In this document: one piece after another, positions 55,601 to 64,000 of the stretch
Layout: every line of letters starts with the position of its first letter
How positions within the stretch are numbered: the stretch's first letter is position 1
Source of the DNA: Novosphingobium album (ex Hu et al. 2023)
GTDB lineage: Bacteria > Pseudomonadota > Alphaproteobacteria > Sphingomonadales > Sphingomonadaceae
NCBI RefSeq assembly: GCF_022832385.1
Contig: NZ_JALHLE010000028.1
Location: forward strand, 1-64,000
Reading direction: 5' to 3'
DNA: 64,000 nucleotides
The notes under the pieces: model-generated
Seen by the model: only the letters and a program-made list of their open reading frames with translations
Told to the model about the DNA's origin: nothing
The model's database searches: none
Translations under genes and position numbers: made by a program

Positions 55601-56132
55601 TGCTGTCCGGCGACAGAAGATCGTCGGGTATCAGCAGCTCGGTATAATCCTCGGCCCGGTCGAGCATATCGGCGCGCTCGAACATATAGGGCATCGCGCC
55701 GTGCCATTCGTTGCAGGCATGGATCAGCAGCAGCCGATAGGCCTCCGCCTGCCCATCATGGGCGGGGCGTGTACCGTTCAGATATTCGGCAATCTCAGGC
55801 CGGGCGCGATCCGGCAGGTTGCCTGCCATCGCCTCCGCCAAGATCTCTGGCCGGGTGGCGCCATCGGCAGGCGACACCACGCGCGGGTTGGTCAGGCCCG
55901 TGACATCCATGAAGCGCAGCGCGGTGAAGCGGTTGAACCAGGTGTAGGCTGCTTGCTCGATCACGTGGGCGCGGTTGCTGTTGGCGGCGGCCTCGAGCTT
56001 CGCAATCGCCTTGGGATGCTCGCGGCGAGCCGCTGCGCCTTCGGCCAGCACCATGTCCAGCCGGGCAGTGACCTGATCGATCAGCAGGTTGCGCGCGCTT
56101 TGCGCAAATTTCTTCAGGGCGTTGGTATCCAT
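52599..56132 (-). CDS. pglX: PglX, BREX adenine methyltransferase
   Basis: A 1177-residue class I methyltransferase. Motif I ACGSGHML lies near residue 293 and the catalytic NPPY near 466. PglX methylates the sixth base of a short non-palindromic site on one strand so that host DNA is recognised as self; the target base sequence cannot be read from this protein. The frame is intact. Start overlaps brxC by one base. Confidence 0.94.
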   Translation of the reverse strand: MDTNALKKFAQSARNLLIDQVTARLDMVLAEGAAARREHPKAIAKLEAAANSNRAHVIEQAAYTWFNRFTALRFMDVTGLTNPRVVSPADGATRPEILAEAMAGNLPDRARPEIAEYLNGTRPAHDGQAEAYRLLLIHACNEWHGAMPYMFERADMLDRAEDYTELLIPDDLLSPDSILARLREVMTEEACQDVEIIGWLYQFYISEKKDQVFAGLKKNQKITAENIPAATQLFTPHWIVRYLVENSLGRLWLLNRPQSKLAAKMDYYIASEEPETDFLRITRPEDIRICDPACGSGHMLTYAFDLLYEIYAEEGHDSAEIPGLILKHNLTGIEIDDRAGALAAFALSMKAAARLGRRRFLRMEAKPDIVVLQDVRFTPAEMQDVAAVVGKDLFTDELRETLTQYEQAKNFGSLIVPKLRDPVEALRVVEARDFGSDLLLKEVQARVVAVLRMAEALSPKYHAVVANPPYMGGKGMNSKLDAFAKELYPDSKSDLFAMFIERSAELSFAKGFVGMITMQSWMFLSRHQKLREKVVSSIPIRSMAHLGTGAFDSIGGEVVSTTAFVLCKDGSREFAGDFIDLRDGRSEAIKSEKLGLAAKGLAPFKRASSETFEAIEGKPIAHWISDNFRSCFGKLDAVEDVFKPAVGLNTGDNDRFLKQWFEVEFADICYDASSIEDAASREDKWFPYNKGGGHRKWYGNQSHVINWQYDGQEVKDFATHRNKGKHWSRYIQNLDKMFLECVTWSDISTSSFAARFSPQGFLFDVKGSSGVPHHPDDLSPVLSLLCSSLMPQFMRCVNPTSTFQVGDLARVPFTKPSQFRNLRVHDLQTIRFARSDWDAYETSWDFTTLPLLQPEHRAETLSATYANLRAHWQGMTDEMQRLEEENNRIFIDAYGLQDELTPEVPVEEITLTCNPAYRYGIKGSEEDREARLREDTVAEFLHYAVGCMFGRYSLDAPGLILANQGEGIEEYLAHVPEPSFAPDRDNVIPVLDADWFADDIVTRARDFLRVTFGEAKFRENLAFIEAALGKDLRKWLTKDFFDYHVRRYKKRPIYWMFSSPKGSFNALIYMHRYRPDTVSVVLNQYVREFIHKLEVERTRLEKLAVDPAATPAQQTKAQKETATVIKQIAELTEWERDVVYPMAQQKIAIDLDDGVKRNYPLFAGALKPIKGLEAADD

Positions 56133-59100
56133 CAGACAATCACTTTCTTGCCCGCGCCGATCTCGGCCAGCAGGGTCTTTTTCATCTCATCAAGGTAGCG
56201 GGTCACATCGTCCTCATCTTCGAGATAGGTTTTCGCGAAGGGGACGGTGATCGACTGCGCCTTGATATATTGGGGCTTGGCCGGTACCGGTGGCACATAT
56301 GGCGCTGGCTGAGGTTCGGCTACGCCACCGGAAGGTTCGGGCTGGGGCGCGGGCGTCGGAGCTGGTGCAGATGTCAGTTCAGCAATGCGCGTCAGCGTGT
56401 CTGCCAGAAGGTTGGAACGCACTTCAGTCACCAGATGGCGCAAGGCCGGGATCAGGCTCTGTGCGGCTAGGCCTGATTTCCGCGATACAAGCTCTTCGCG
56501 GATGCGCGCCTGCTGTTCGGGCGGCAGTGCGCCAAACTCCGAAGTCTGGGCGACTTTTCCGGCAACCTCGTCAATCGCCGTGATGACAGCTGTGCGCTCA
56601 GCCAGAACGGTTTGCTCGATACGCTCCTTCAGGGCGTAGAAATCCGTCTTCAGTTCCTGAATCGCGGTGCCCTTGTAGCACTGCGGATCCTCAAGAACCT
56701 GACGCAGCTTGTCGGAGGTGGTGCCTTCGGCATAGCCAAGGTTCTGTTCCTGCCTGGTCAGGAAAGAACGCACTTCATCATAGATGGCTTTTTGCGGCCC
56801 GCGCATGAAGCTGCGGACTTTGTCGAAGACATCCTCTTTTGCATCCAGAAGCTGGTCTTCCTGCCCTATCGGGCCGGTGATGAACCAGGTGGCAGACTGA
56901 TCGCGCATCCCATCCAACAAGGTGCGCAGGGGATCGAGGGCGGCGGCAAAGGGATAGGCTGCAATGGCGCGACTCTCCTGCTCGACATCACCAAGCAGCT
57001 TGCGCAGTTGCGTCTGCCACTCCGCACCCAGACTGCGCGCGTCATTCCCCGAGGCGGGAAGATCGAACAGCTCCTGAAACAGTTCGCGCGATTTTCGGAT
57101 CTGGGCGGCGGTGAATTCGATCTGTGGCGAGAGGAGGATATTTCCAAGCGCATGGCTGTTGCGCAGCCCCTGGATCAGGGCATCCCCTTCCAGCACGCTG
57201 CTGTCGGCGCGCGCCTCAAGCTTGCCGCGTGCGACAAGGCTCGCGGTCAGGCACAGGACCGCGATGGTGGGCCAGCCATAGGGTTTGGCGCCGAATTTCT
57301 CGACCAAAGCCTTGGCCGAGACCCGTGTGCCAAGGCGCATCTGGGCTTGGGCATGGTTCAATACGTCCTGCTCGGCTTCGGTCAGGCCGCTGCCTTCGCC
57401 GCCAAAAAGTCCGCCATCGACGCAGCCTGCGCGCCCAAGGTCAGCTTCGGTGTAGGTCGCGCCGCGCAGGACCGGCAGGCTGGTGTAGACTTTGTCCACC
57501 AGGACCTGGAAGGCTTTGACCAGTCGATCCTGCGGGTCCTCACCCCCGATTTCCAGTTCGGTGCCCCGCACGAAGAGCCGCGCGTCCGCGATCAGACTGC
57601 GCAGCCGCTGGACCAGTTCCTTTTCACGGCGCGTGTTCTGATCGCGCTTTTCCGCGATGATGCGATCACGGCCGGGCTGAGCCTCGCCGCTCGTGACCTG
57701 CCGGGCAAATTTTACGGTCTGGAGCCAAAGGACCAGATCGCGCGTGAAGCGCACATCCCGCCCTAACAGGACGACCATCTCATCGCTGGCCATGCTGTTC
57801 GAACGCACCACATCCGGTTCGTCTGAGTCGTCGCAGAAGGGCGAGATGATATTCACCGAAAGCTCTTGCTGCCGGTTCAGGCTGTGCCCGTCGAGCTTGC
57901 GGGTGAAAGCATAGTCGATACCGGTACCGGCATGCTTGATCTTGCCGTGACGCAGGATCGCACCGAAGGCCAGTTCGTCGAGCTGGCTCTCGATTTCGGC
58001 GGGATCGACCGCAATCGCCTTGATCTCGGCCTCGACGTCCTTTTCCTCATTGGTGAGGAATTCGTAGACCTCGCCGTTGCGCTGAATTAGCGTCTGGCGC
58101 TCGAGAAGCGACAAGGCCTCTTCGATATTGCGGCGCTGCTCGGTCTGATCCGCCTCGAACCGGGACAGCAGGAGGATCGCGATATTACGCGCAGTCGGTT
58201 TGAATTCCTTGACGTACTTTACAAGGAAAAGGACCTTCAGAACCCGCACCGCGAAATCATCGCCCAAGTTTTTTTCAGCCAGCTGGATCGATTGCTGGAC
58301 CGATGATTTCAGCGCGGTCCGGATCCCCTCGAACATCAGGTCGAAGGTTGCGAGACCCCCGACTGGCGTATCGGCCAGCCGCTTGGCCACCTCTTGAAAG
58401 ACGCCCAGCATCGAGCGCTCGCCAACCGAGCTATGCTTGCCCTCGAACGCGTTATGCTGCGAGAGCCCCATGATCGCGCGCTGGAACAGATCATATTGGT
58501 AGTTCGGAAACGGGTAACTCGCGACGAACTGGTCCTTTCCGGAGAAATTCCTGAACTTGAAGGAGTTATCGCCGAAGTCGAACAGCGTGCGCATGTTGTT
58601 TTCCTCAGCATCATAATGATTGCCAAGGGTAATCTGGCCAGCCTCGGTCTTGGCCAGCAGGCGGCGCTGGATGACTTCGGCCACGTCCTGGGAATTCAGG
58701 GGCATCCGGTTGGCGAAGCGCGCCTGAATCTTCGAGAAATCATTCTCCTGCTGCGCCGTCAGATCGCCGATGACCGAACCCATGTCCTGCTGGGCAGTGA
58801 CCACAATCCAGGCCTGCCCCTTGCACTTCGTGTTCAGGCTTTCGGCAATGGTCTGCAGGTTCGTCATCAGTTTGACGTTGTCTGCGATATACTGCCCTAC
58901 CTCATCGACGAAAAAGTTTAGCCGGAACTTCGGCCCCTGGGCATCGATCCACGATTTCACCATGTTGGCGAAATCCTCGATCGAGACCTTGGTGTCCTTG
59001 CGATACTGGCCGAGAATATCCTTGACCTCGTCGCCCGTGACCTCCGCGAAGGCCGCGCCAATATGCTTGCCTTCCATCAGCGCCTGCTCACGCCCTCGCT

Positions 59101-59671
59101 CCCACGCGTTGCCGGAAGACTGCATGAAGGCTGCCTTGAAGGCCTCGAGTTTGCCGCGGCTATCCAGATCACGCTCGAACTGCGCGATATGCGGGAGCTT
59201 GCCATAATAGCCGCACATCTCATCAAAGACCTTTTGGAAGACAGCCAGAAGAGCATCGACATCGGTCTTCGAGATCACATCCGCTTTCTGGTCGATATTG
59301 AACAATACCGACCGGGATGGGATCGATACCGCCTTGCGCAAGGCGCCCGCCAGCATCGGGTTGCCCGCAAGCTTGCGCTCGAAGATTTCGATGGCGCGCT
59401 GTCCCTCGACTTCGTCGTTTTCGAGCAGAAGAGCGAGCATCTTGAGAAGGTGGGATTTACCTGACCCGAAGAAACCGGAAATCCACACCCCATTCGCGGT
59501 ATCGTAATTGTTGTAGGCGTCGAGGAATTGCTCCAGTCGGGCGCCGATCTCGTTGGTGATGACATATTCATCGAGCTCGGTCAGGAGGCTGGCCTTGTCA
59601 TCAGCCTTGATCACGCCATCGATCGAGCGGTCGACCGGTTTGGCAAAGATATCACGCAAAAGAGTAGCCAT
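56132..59671 (-). CDS. brxC: BrxC, BREX P-loop ATPase
   Basis: An 1179-residue AAA-type ATPase. The P-loop SGFFGSGKSHLLKML is at about residues 64-78 and the Walker B-like LNFFVDEVGQYI near 250. A Pro-rich linker with QPEPSGGVAEPQPAP near the C-terminus separates the last 50 residues. BrxC is essential for BREX. It begins 3 bp after brxB. Confidence 0.94.
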   Translation of the reverse strand: MATLLRDIFAKPVDRSIDGVIKADDKASLLTELDEYVITNEIGARLEQFLDAYNNYDTANGVWISGFFGSGKSHLLKMLALLLENDEVEGQRAIEIFERKLAGNPMLAGALRKAVSIPSRSVLFNIDQKADVISKTDVDALLAVFQKVFDEMCGYYGKLPHIAQFERDLDSRGKLEAFKAAFMQSSGNAWERGREQALMEGKHIGAAFAEVTGDEVKDILGQYRKDTKVSIEDFANMVKSWIDAQGPKFRLNFFVDEVGQYIADNVKLMTNLQTIAESLNTKCKGQAWIVVTAQQDMGSVIGDLTAQQENDFSKIQARFANRMPLNSQDVAEVIQRRLLAKTEAGQITLGNHYDAEENNMRTLFDFGDNSFKFRNFSGKDQFVASYPFPNYQYDLFQRAIMGLSQHNAFEGKHSSVGERSMLGVFQEVAKRLADTPVGGLATFDLMFEGIRTALKSSVQQSIQLAEKNLGDDFAVRVLKVLFLVKYVKEFKPTARNIAILLLSRFEADQTEQRRNIEEALSLLERQTLIQRNGEVYEFLTNEEKDVEAEIKAIAVDPAEIESQLDELAFGAILRHGKIKHAGTGIDYAFTRKLDGHSLNRQQELSVNIISPFCDDSDEPDVVRSNSMASDEMVVLLGRDVRFTRDLVLWLQTVKFARQVTSGEAQPGRDRIIAEKRDQNTRREKELVQRLRSLIADARLFVRGTELEIGGEDPQDRLVKAFQVLVDKVYTSLPVLRGATYTEADLGRAGCVDGGLFGGEGSGLTEAEQDVLNHAQAQMRLGTRVSAKALVEKFGAKPYGWPTIAVLCLTASLVARGKLEARADSSVLEGDALIQGLRNSHALGNILLSPQIEFTAAQIRKSRELFQELFDLPASGNDARSLGAEWQTQLRKLLGDVEQESRAIAAYPFAAALDPLRTLLDGMRDQSATWFITGPIGQEDQLLDAKEDVFDKVRSFMRGPQKAIYDEVRSFLTRQEQNLGYAEGTTSDKLRQVLEDPQCYKGTAIQELKTDFYALKERIEQTVLAERTAVITAIDEVAGKVAQTSEFGALPPEQQARIREELVSRKSGLAAQSLIPALRHLVTEVRSNLLADTLTRIAELTSAPAPTPAPQPEPSGGVAEPQPAPYVPPVPAKPQYIKAQSITVPFAKTYLEDEDDVTRYLDEMKKTLLAEIGAGKKVIV

Positions 59672-59674
59672 CGG

Positions 59675-60283
59675 TCAGACCTCGTAATTCATGATATTGA
59701 AGGCACGGTAGTATTTGTCGTCATGCAGCAAGCCGAACAATTCGAGCGAGGCCCCGGTCGCCAATGCATGGGTATATTTCCCCGGAAAGAACATGACCGT
59801 CGGGCGGTCCTTCGCCGTGCTTTGCAGGTTGTTGAGCACGTTGTGCGACCGCAGATAGGGGTAAACCTCGCCTATGCCGGACAGGAAGATCACGTCGTGC
59901 GAGATTTCTTCAATGCGCCGCGCAATCGCCGGAATGAGATGTTCCTGCGGGTCGAGAACGCCTTGCAACAGCTCCTTGAGTTCGGCCTTGTCCGTCTCGG
60001 CCTCGATCTCGAGGATTTGCGCAAAGATCCCCCGGTCTTCGAGGATCCTGAGTGAAAGGTCGTAGAGGTCGATATCGAGGACGCGCACACCGGCATGCCC
60101 CAGCCGGGCGATCAGATCTTCGCGATCCTCACGCAGGTTCAGCCCATCTTCGGCATCGAAAGCGCAGATGAAGAAGGGCACCTCGTTGCCCAAACCTTGC
60201 TTGTGCAAGAAGCGTTCACTGGAAATCACCTTGAACAGGTGCTCGGCACGGGCGCGCCGATCAGGTCTCGTACTCACAGTCAC
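59675..60283 (-). CDS. brxB: BrxB (DUF1788)
   Basis: A 202-residue protein starting at a GTG that overlaps the brxA stop. The IFLSGIGEVYPYLRSHNVLNNL segment near residue 155 is typical of BrxB. It is a small core BREX component that binds PglZ in characterised systems. Confidence 0.92.
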   Translation of the reverse strand: MTVSTRPDRRARAEHLFKVISSERFLHKQGLGNEVPFFICAFDAEDGLNLREDREDLIARLGHAGVRVLDIDLYDLSLRILEDRGIFAQILEIEAETDKAELKELLQGVLDPQEHLIPAIARRIEEISHDVIFLSGIGEVYPYLRSHNVLNNLQSTAKDRPTVMFFPGKYTHALATGASLELFGLLHDDKYYRAFNIMNYEV

Positions 60284-60894
60284 CCCCCATTTCCGGGAAA
60301 GATCCGCAAATCCGCCAGATTACTCTCCTCGATCAACCGCGTCATGCGCCCTGACAACCAGATCGGCTGAATTCTGCCCTCGACGCTCCTTACACCGGCT
60401 TCCCGTAAAATCCGGAACAGGACCTGTCGCAATTTCGCGGCGGTCGATGGTGACAGCGCCGCGAGGCTCGGATCATATTCCGCTTTGTCCGCGAGAAAAC
60501 GGTCAAATACCTCATGGCCGAGATCGAGTCGCCAGGATTGGTAACGCTCATTGATCACCTCGACCGCGAATTCGTGAACAAAGCGGTAGGTCCGACAGAT
60601 CGCCAGCCACATCACCGCCTGCTGCTCGGTGCGATCCGCCTCTGCCGACAGGTAATGGCGTTCGGCATCGGAGAGGTGGCCTATCCGGTCGTACACCTCA
60701 CGCAGCGCGCGGGTTTGCGAAGCCAATTTGGGAAAGGAAGACGCACCTTGCGCCAGCAAACGCTCGCGAGCGCAAGCCCAGGTCTCACCGGGTCGGTAGG
60801 CATGGGCGATCGCCAGGCTCTCATTGAGCATCAGCCCGCCCACGCTGAATGACATCCGGTACTTTTGATGTTGTACGTGAGCGCCAGAATTCAC
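60280..60894 (-). CDS. brxA: BrxA (DUF1819)
   Basis: A 204-residue protein from a GTG overlapping brxR. The SFSVGGLMLNES start and the RTYRFVHEFAVEVINERY helix near residue 105 match BrxA, a small all-helical DNA-binding protein of type I BREX. Position as first core gene supports this. Confidence 0.92.
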   Translation of the reverse strand: MNSGAHVQHQKYRMSFSVGGLMLNESLAIAHAYRPGETWACARERLLAQGASSFPKLASQTRALREVYDRIGHLSDAERHYLSAEADRTEQQAVMWLAICRTYRFVHEFAVEVINERYQSWRLDLGHEVFDRFLADKAEYDPSLAALSPSTAAKLRQVLFRILREAGVRSVEGRIQPIWLSGRMTRLIEESNLADLRIFPGNGG

Positions 60895-61775
60895 AGCGCG
60901 AACTCCGCCTTTTCGAGGGCCGCACGTGTCTCATCCCGGTTGACCACCACGATATGCTGGCTGCGGGCAGGCAGCTGGGCGGCATCGCCCAGAAGGCCGA
61001 GGCGCTTCAGTACGTAAAACAGCATCGCATAGCGGACGGTCAGCACGGCCGAGCCGCCAGCCATCCCATAGTCCTTTGCGACCACCGCCTTCTGGCTTTC
61101 GGTGAGTTCGGGATGCGGACCGATCTCGATGCCGAAGCGCTCCTGCCAAAGCGCGTCCTGATCGGCCGGCGCGCCAGCCTCGCCGAGCTCGCCCACATCA
61201 AGGATGCGCGGCAGGAGGAAGTCCTTGAACTTGTTGGCGATGTGGCAGTAGCCGCGCACATGCCAGCGAAACCCGTCATAGCCGAAGGCGTGCGGTGTCA
61301 TGCGGCGCCAGATCGGATCGGGCCGATCCTTGCTCATCGACTGGTAGTTGATATCGACTGATCGCACGTCTCGCACCGCGCCCAGTATCGTACGTAGCAC
61401 CTCGGCGTCGATGTCGCGGCGCGGTGTCAGCGCGATATCTGTATCGGGCACCTGGGTGATCCAGCATTCGCCCAGTTCGATCAGCCCCTCGGCGACCGAG
61501 CGCAGGCGCGACAGATAGCCATAGGGATCGGGCTTCAGGAAAATCGGCTCGAATTCCGGGCCGGCCACATAGCGGCGGGCGCTCTTGTCATAGAGCGCAT
61601 TGTGCGGTGCGCGCTCCTGATAGAGCGTCAAATCTTTCGACGCCTGCGGCACTGATACATCGAACGTGTCGATGATGTCCGAGCGGTTGACACCGCCCTC
61701 CCAGAACAACCGAAACTCGATGAACTCGAGGCGGCGCTCGACGCCCCATTTCAGCACTGGCCCCTCGCTGGTCAT
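60891..61775 (-). CDS. brxR: BrxR, WYL-domain repressor of BREX
   Basis: The ATG at 61775 follows AAGGA and gives 294 residues; a GTG at 61793 is also possible. An N-terminal winged helix (NRSDIIDTFDVSVPQASKDL) is followed by a WYL domain (residues about 135-215, with MTPHAFGYDGFRWHVRGYC) and a C-terminal extension domain. BrxR proteins repress BREX transcription by binding an inverted repeat. A near-perfect one lies just upstream. Confidence 0.9.
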   Translation of the reverse strand: MTSEGPVLKWGVERRLEFIEFRLFWEGGVNRSDIIDTFDVSVPQASKDLTLYQERAPHNALYDKSARRYVAGPEFEPIFLKPDPYGYLSRLRSVAEGLIELGECWITQVPDTDIALTPRRDIDAEVLRTILGAVRDVRSVDINYQSMSKDRPDPIWRRMTPHAFGYDGFRWHVRGYCHIANKFKDFLLPRILDVGELGEAGAPADQDALWQERFGIEIGPHPELTESQKAVVAKDYGMAGGSAVLTVRYAMLFYVLKRLGLLGDAAQLPARSQHIVVVNRDETRAALEKAEFAL

Positions 61776-61802
61776 CTGGTTCGGTTCCTTCACGTCACAA
61801 GG

Positions 61803-61851
61803 GGATAAAAACTATATGGACATATCTGTAATGCCCGTATAGTTTTTATCC
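61803..61851. promoter_or_regulatory. BrxR operator candidate
   Basis: GGATAAAAACTATA (61803-61816) is the exact reverse complement of 61838-61851. With two mismatches the match extends to 21 bp per arm, leaving a 7-bp spacer. It lies between brxR and the divergent AddB-like gene, so bound BrxR could affect both. Confidence 0.8.
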
Positions 61852-61905
61852 ATGCAATGGAGTCGCGTCAAGCGGAACCGGCGAGACAGCAGGAGGAAGT
61901 TGGCA

Positions 61906-64000
61906 GTGAGCACCAATCCTAATCGGCGCACGATCGTCGCGCATGGCCGTTTGGCGATGCGCGAGTTGCGCCTCAATGCTGCCCGGCAGCGGCTTCACGG
62001 GTTGCAGATTTTCTCGTTCGAGCAGCTCGCGGTCCGACTGGCGGGCGGTTTCACGCGGCCTATCGACGACGAAAGCCTGCGCAGCGCGATTCAGGCAGTC
62101 GTGCCCGAGACGCCTTTGGGCGAGCTGGATGGCATCAAGCTCTTGCCGGGCATGATCGATGCCGCTGCTGATACGCTCCACAAGGTCTGGCGCTCGGGGA
62201 TCGATTTGGCCGCGCGCGCGCATGAACATCCACGCCTCGAGTCGATTGCCCGCCTCGAAGCGGCCGTTCAGGATCGGCTGCCGCCTGGAATGATGCGGCC
62301 CGCCGATCTGGCATCCGCTGCGCTCAAGCGCTTGGCTCACGCTCCGGCGGTTCTCGGCTCCGTCGAAATCGTCGGCATCACCGAACTTTCGCCAAGCTGG
62401 CGTCCGCTTCTCGCGGCGCTTGCGGCGCATGTGCCTGTCGCATGGGTCGCCGGACCGCGTCCCGTCCCGGAGTGGCTCGCCGAGACCGATATCGAGGTGC
62501 GCCGCTCGGATGCGCGGACACCGGAACAGCACATGGTCAGCGCCGCCACCGGCTATCACGAAGCCGTTGAGGCGATCCGCTGGGCGCGCGCGCTCATGGT
62601 GACAGACGGCGTCGATCCCTCCGACATCGCCATCGCCGCCGCTTCGACTGCCGACTATGACGATCACTTCCTCGCCTTGCGTGCGGACGCCAACCTCGAC
62701 CTTCATTTCGTCCATGGCATCAAAGTCACCACCACCCGCGAGGGGCAGGCTGCTGCAGCGCTTGCCGATATTCTGATCCGCGGGTTCTCACAAACTCGCA
62801 TGCGCCGTCTTGCGGCGCTCTGCGGATCAGAGGCCGGCCCGTTCCAGTCATTGCCGCAAGGGTGGCTGCGCGTTCTGCCGGCCGACGCGCCGCTTGCCTC
62901 TCTCAGCGCCTGGGATCGGTTGCTCTCTCGTCTTACGGCTGCGGACTGGCCCGATGCGCAGGATCACACGGCGACCTTGCGCGCGATCGTCGATCTACTC
63001 GCGAAGGGGCATGCGGCAGCCGATGAGGTTGGTGCTGCCTTCCTGACCGGCCGTACGCTCGCGATCTGGCGCAAAGCACTTCTTGCTGGCCCATCGGTGT
63101 CGCTCGATACGACGCTCGAGAATCTGAAGCAGGATGACGGCCTTGAGGTCTGCGTGTCGCCGGCATGGATGCCCGCCAGCGCGCTTGCGGCATCGCCGCG
63201 CCGCCATGTGCGCCTCATCGGCCTCAATTCCTCGCGCTGGCCGCGCGGGATTTCCGAAGATCGCCTTATCTCCGACCATATCATCCCTACCGCCGAACTT
63301 GATCCGCTGCCGATTGGCGCTGCGGATCGGCGCGATTTCGAGACCATCCTGGCGACGACGGAGGTCGAGGTCACAATGTCGCGGGCGCGGCGAGACGGCG
63401 AAGGGCGCCTGCTCGGCCGGAGCGCGTTGCTCGGCCCGGTTACGGACGAAATCTACATCGGTCGTAACGCCGTGCCCTCTCATGCTTTCAGCGAGACCGA
63501 CCGCCTGATGGCGCGGCCGGATGAGTTTGCCGGCGACATTCAAGCCGCCAGCGCGCTCACCACCTGGCGCAATTGGCACCGCAAGGACATTACGCCGCAC
63601 GACGGGTTGGTTCGCGCGGACCATCCGCTGCTGCTCGATATCCTCGCGCAGGTCCAATCGGCCAGCTCGTTGAAGCTGCTCCTGCGTAGTCCACTGGGCT
63701 TCGTCTGGCGCTATGGCATGCGCCTGAAGCTGCCTGAAAGCGGCACCGACCCGCTGGTGCTTGATGCATTGGCGATGGGCGATCTCGTCCACATGACCCT
63801 CGACCTTGCCCTTCAGGATCTCGAAGCCAATGGTGGCCTCGCCATCGCAGACGATGCCAAGATCTCCGCTGCGATCGAAGTCGCCGCAGGAAGCGTCGCT
63901 GGTGTCTGGGAAAGCGAGCGGGCAGTCCCGCCACCGGTCATCTGGCGGCGCACGCTCGATGATGCCCGCGCTCTTGCAGAACGCGCGCTCACCTATCGGG
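61906..64000 (+). CDS. AddB/RexB-like protein (3' end outside window)
   Basis: Read from a GTG after AGGAGG, the frame is open to the window edge (698 codons). It looks like an inactive superfamily I helicase of the AddB type: an N-terminal part with IVAHGRLAMRELRL and no Walker A, and near residue 590 the LLRSPLGFVWRYGMRL motif that precedes a PD-(D/E)XK nuclease domain. The nuclease residues themselves would lie beyond the window. Such genes normally pair with a UvrD-like helicase-nuclease in DNA break processing. Here it diverges from BREX. Confidence 0.75.
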   Translation, partial: MSTNPNRRTIVAHGRLAMRELRLNAARQRLHGLQIFSFEQLAVRLAGGFTRPIDDESLRSAIQAVVPETPLGELDGIKLLPGMIDAAADTLHKVWRSGIDLAARAHEHPRLESIARLEAAVQDRLPPGMMRPADLASAALKRLAHAPAVLGSVEIVGITELSPSWRPLLAALAAHVPVAWVAGPRPVPEWLAETDIEVRRSDARTPEQHMVSAATGYHEAVEAIRWARALMVTDGVDPSDIAIAAASTADYDDHFLALRADANLDLHFVHGIKVTTTREGQAAAALADILIRGFSQTRMRRLAALCGSEAGPFQSLPQGWLRVLPADAPLASLSAWDRLLSRLTAADWPDAQDHTATLRAIVDLLAKGHAAADEVGAAFLTGRTLAIWRKALLAGPSVSLDTTLENLKQDDGLEVCVSPAWMPASALAASPRRHVRLIGLNSSRWPRGISEDRLISDHIIPTAELDPLPIGAADRRDFETILATTEVEVTMSRARRDGEGRLLGRSALLGPVTDEIYIGRNAVPSHAFSETDRLMARPDEFAGDIQAASALTTWRNWHRKDITPHDGLVRADHPLLLDILAQVQSASSLKLLLRSPLGFVWRYGMRLKLPESGTDPLVLDALAMGDLVHMTLDLALQDLEANGGLAIADDAKISAAIEVAAGSVAGVWESERAVPPPVIWRRTLDDARALAERALTYR

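Noticed and set aside
61846..62715. Minus-strand frame in the AddB-like gene
   Set aside because: The plus-strand frame is longer, has a good ribosome site and a family motif; this one also starts inside it.

Overview
The window looks like part of a large conjugative plasmid from an alphaproteobacterium, most likely a sphingomonad (Sphingobium, Novosphingobium or Sphingomonas group). The reasons are high-GC coding sequence, an RPA-type RepA initiator with ParA/ParB, a RepC-type initiator, and an F-type transfer operon whose gene order resembles that of the sphingomonad plasmid pNL1 as I remember it. No rRNA, tRNA, CRISPR array or recognisable insertion sequence was seen.

Layout. (1) 1-6161, minus strand: a partial methylase-helicase of the strawberry-notch family, a CHC2/Toprim primase-like protein and an unassigned Cys-containing protein. 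(2) 6162-15146: the replication and maintenance block. It has an iteron/DnaA-box origin, repA-parB-parA in transcription order parA-parB-repA, a lytic transglycosylase, a separate repC with a structured leader and a candidate antisense RNA, two parS-like palindromes and three small putative regulators. (3) 15549-34478, plus strand: an almost unbroken F-type type IV secretion operon (traA L E K B, dsbC, traV C, orf, trbI, S26 peptidase, traW, orf, traU, trbC, traN, orf, traF H G). Relaxase, coupling protein and oriT were not found and may lie outside the window. (4) 34489-40017: an accessory stretch with two convergent GntR-like proteins, a membrane-anchored LuxR-type HTH protein with a membrane partner, a UPF0149-like protein and several unknowns. 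A perfect 21-bp inverted repeat lies between divergent genes here. (5) 40138-44663, minus strand: a seven-gene coupled operon running from an AbrB/PIN toxin-antitoxin pair through three unknown proteins to a tyrosine recombinase and a GIY-YIG protein, headed by a lox-like 17-6-17 palindrome. (6) 44958-61775, minus strand: a complete type I BREX cassette (brxR A B C, pglX, pglZ, brxL), followed by a YaaW-like protein and a lipoprotein. A perfect 14-bp inverted repeat that extends to 21 bp forms the likely BrxR operator. (7) 61906-64000, plus strand: a truncated AddB-like gene divergent from brxR.

How the parts fit. The origin, ParAB and RepC should give replication and partition, the F-type operon builds the mating channel and pilus, the toxin-antitoxin and recombinase operon may add stability or multimer resolution, and BREX defends the host against phage. 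The most unusual items are a BrxL whose C-terminus looks like the MITD1 phospholipase-D-like domain rather than a Lon protease, the seven-gene recombinase operon with its palindrome, the YaaW-like and lipoprotein pair at the end of BREX, and two initiator families on one replicon.

All family assignments come from reading the translations against remembered family features; no database search was run.
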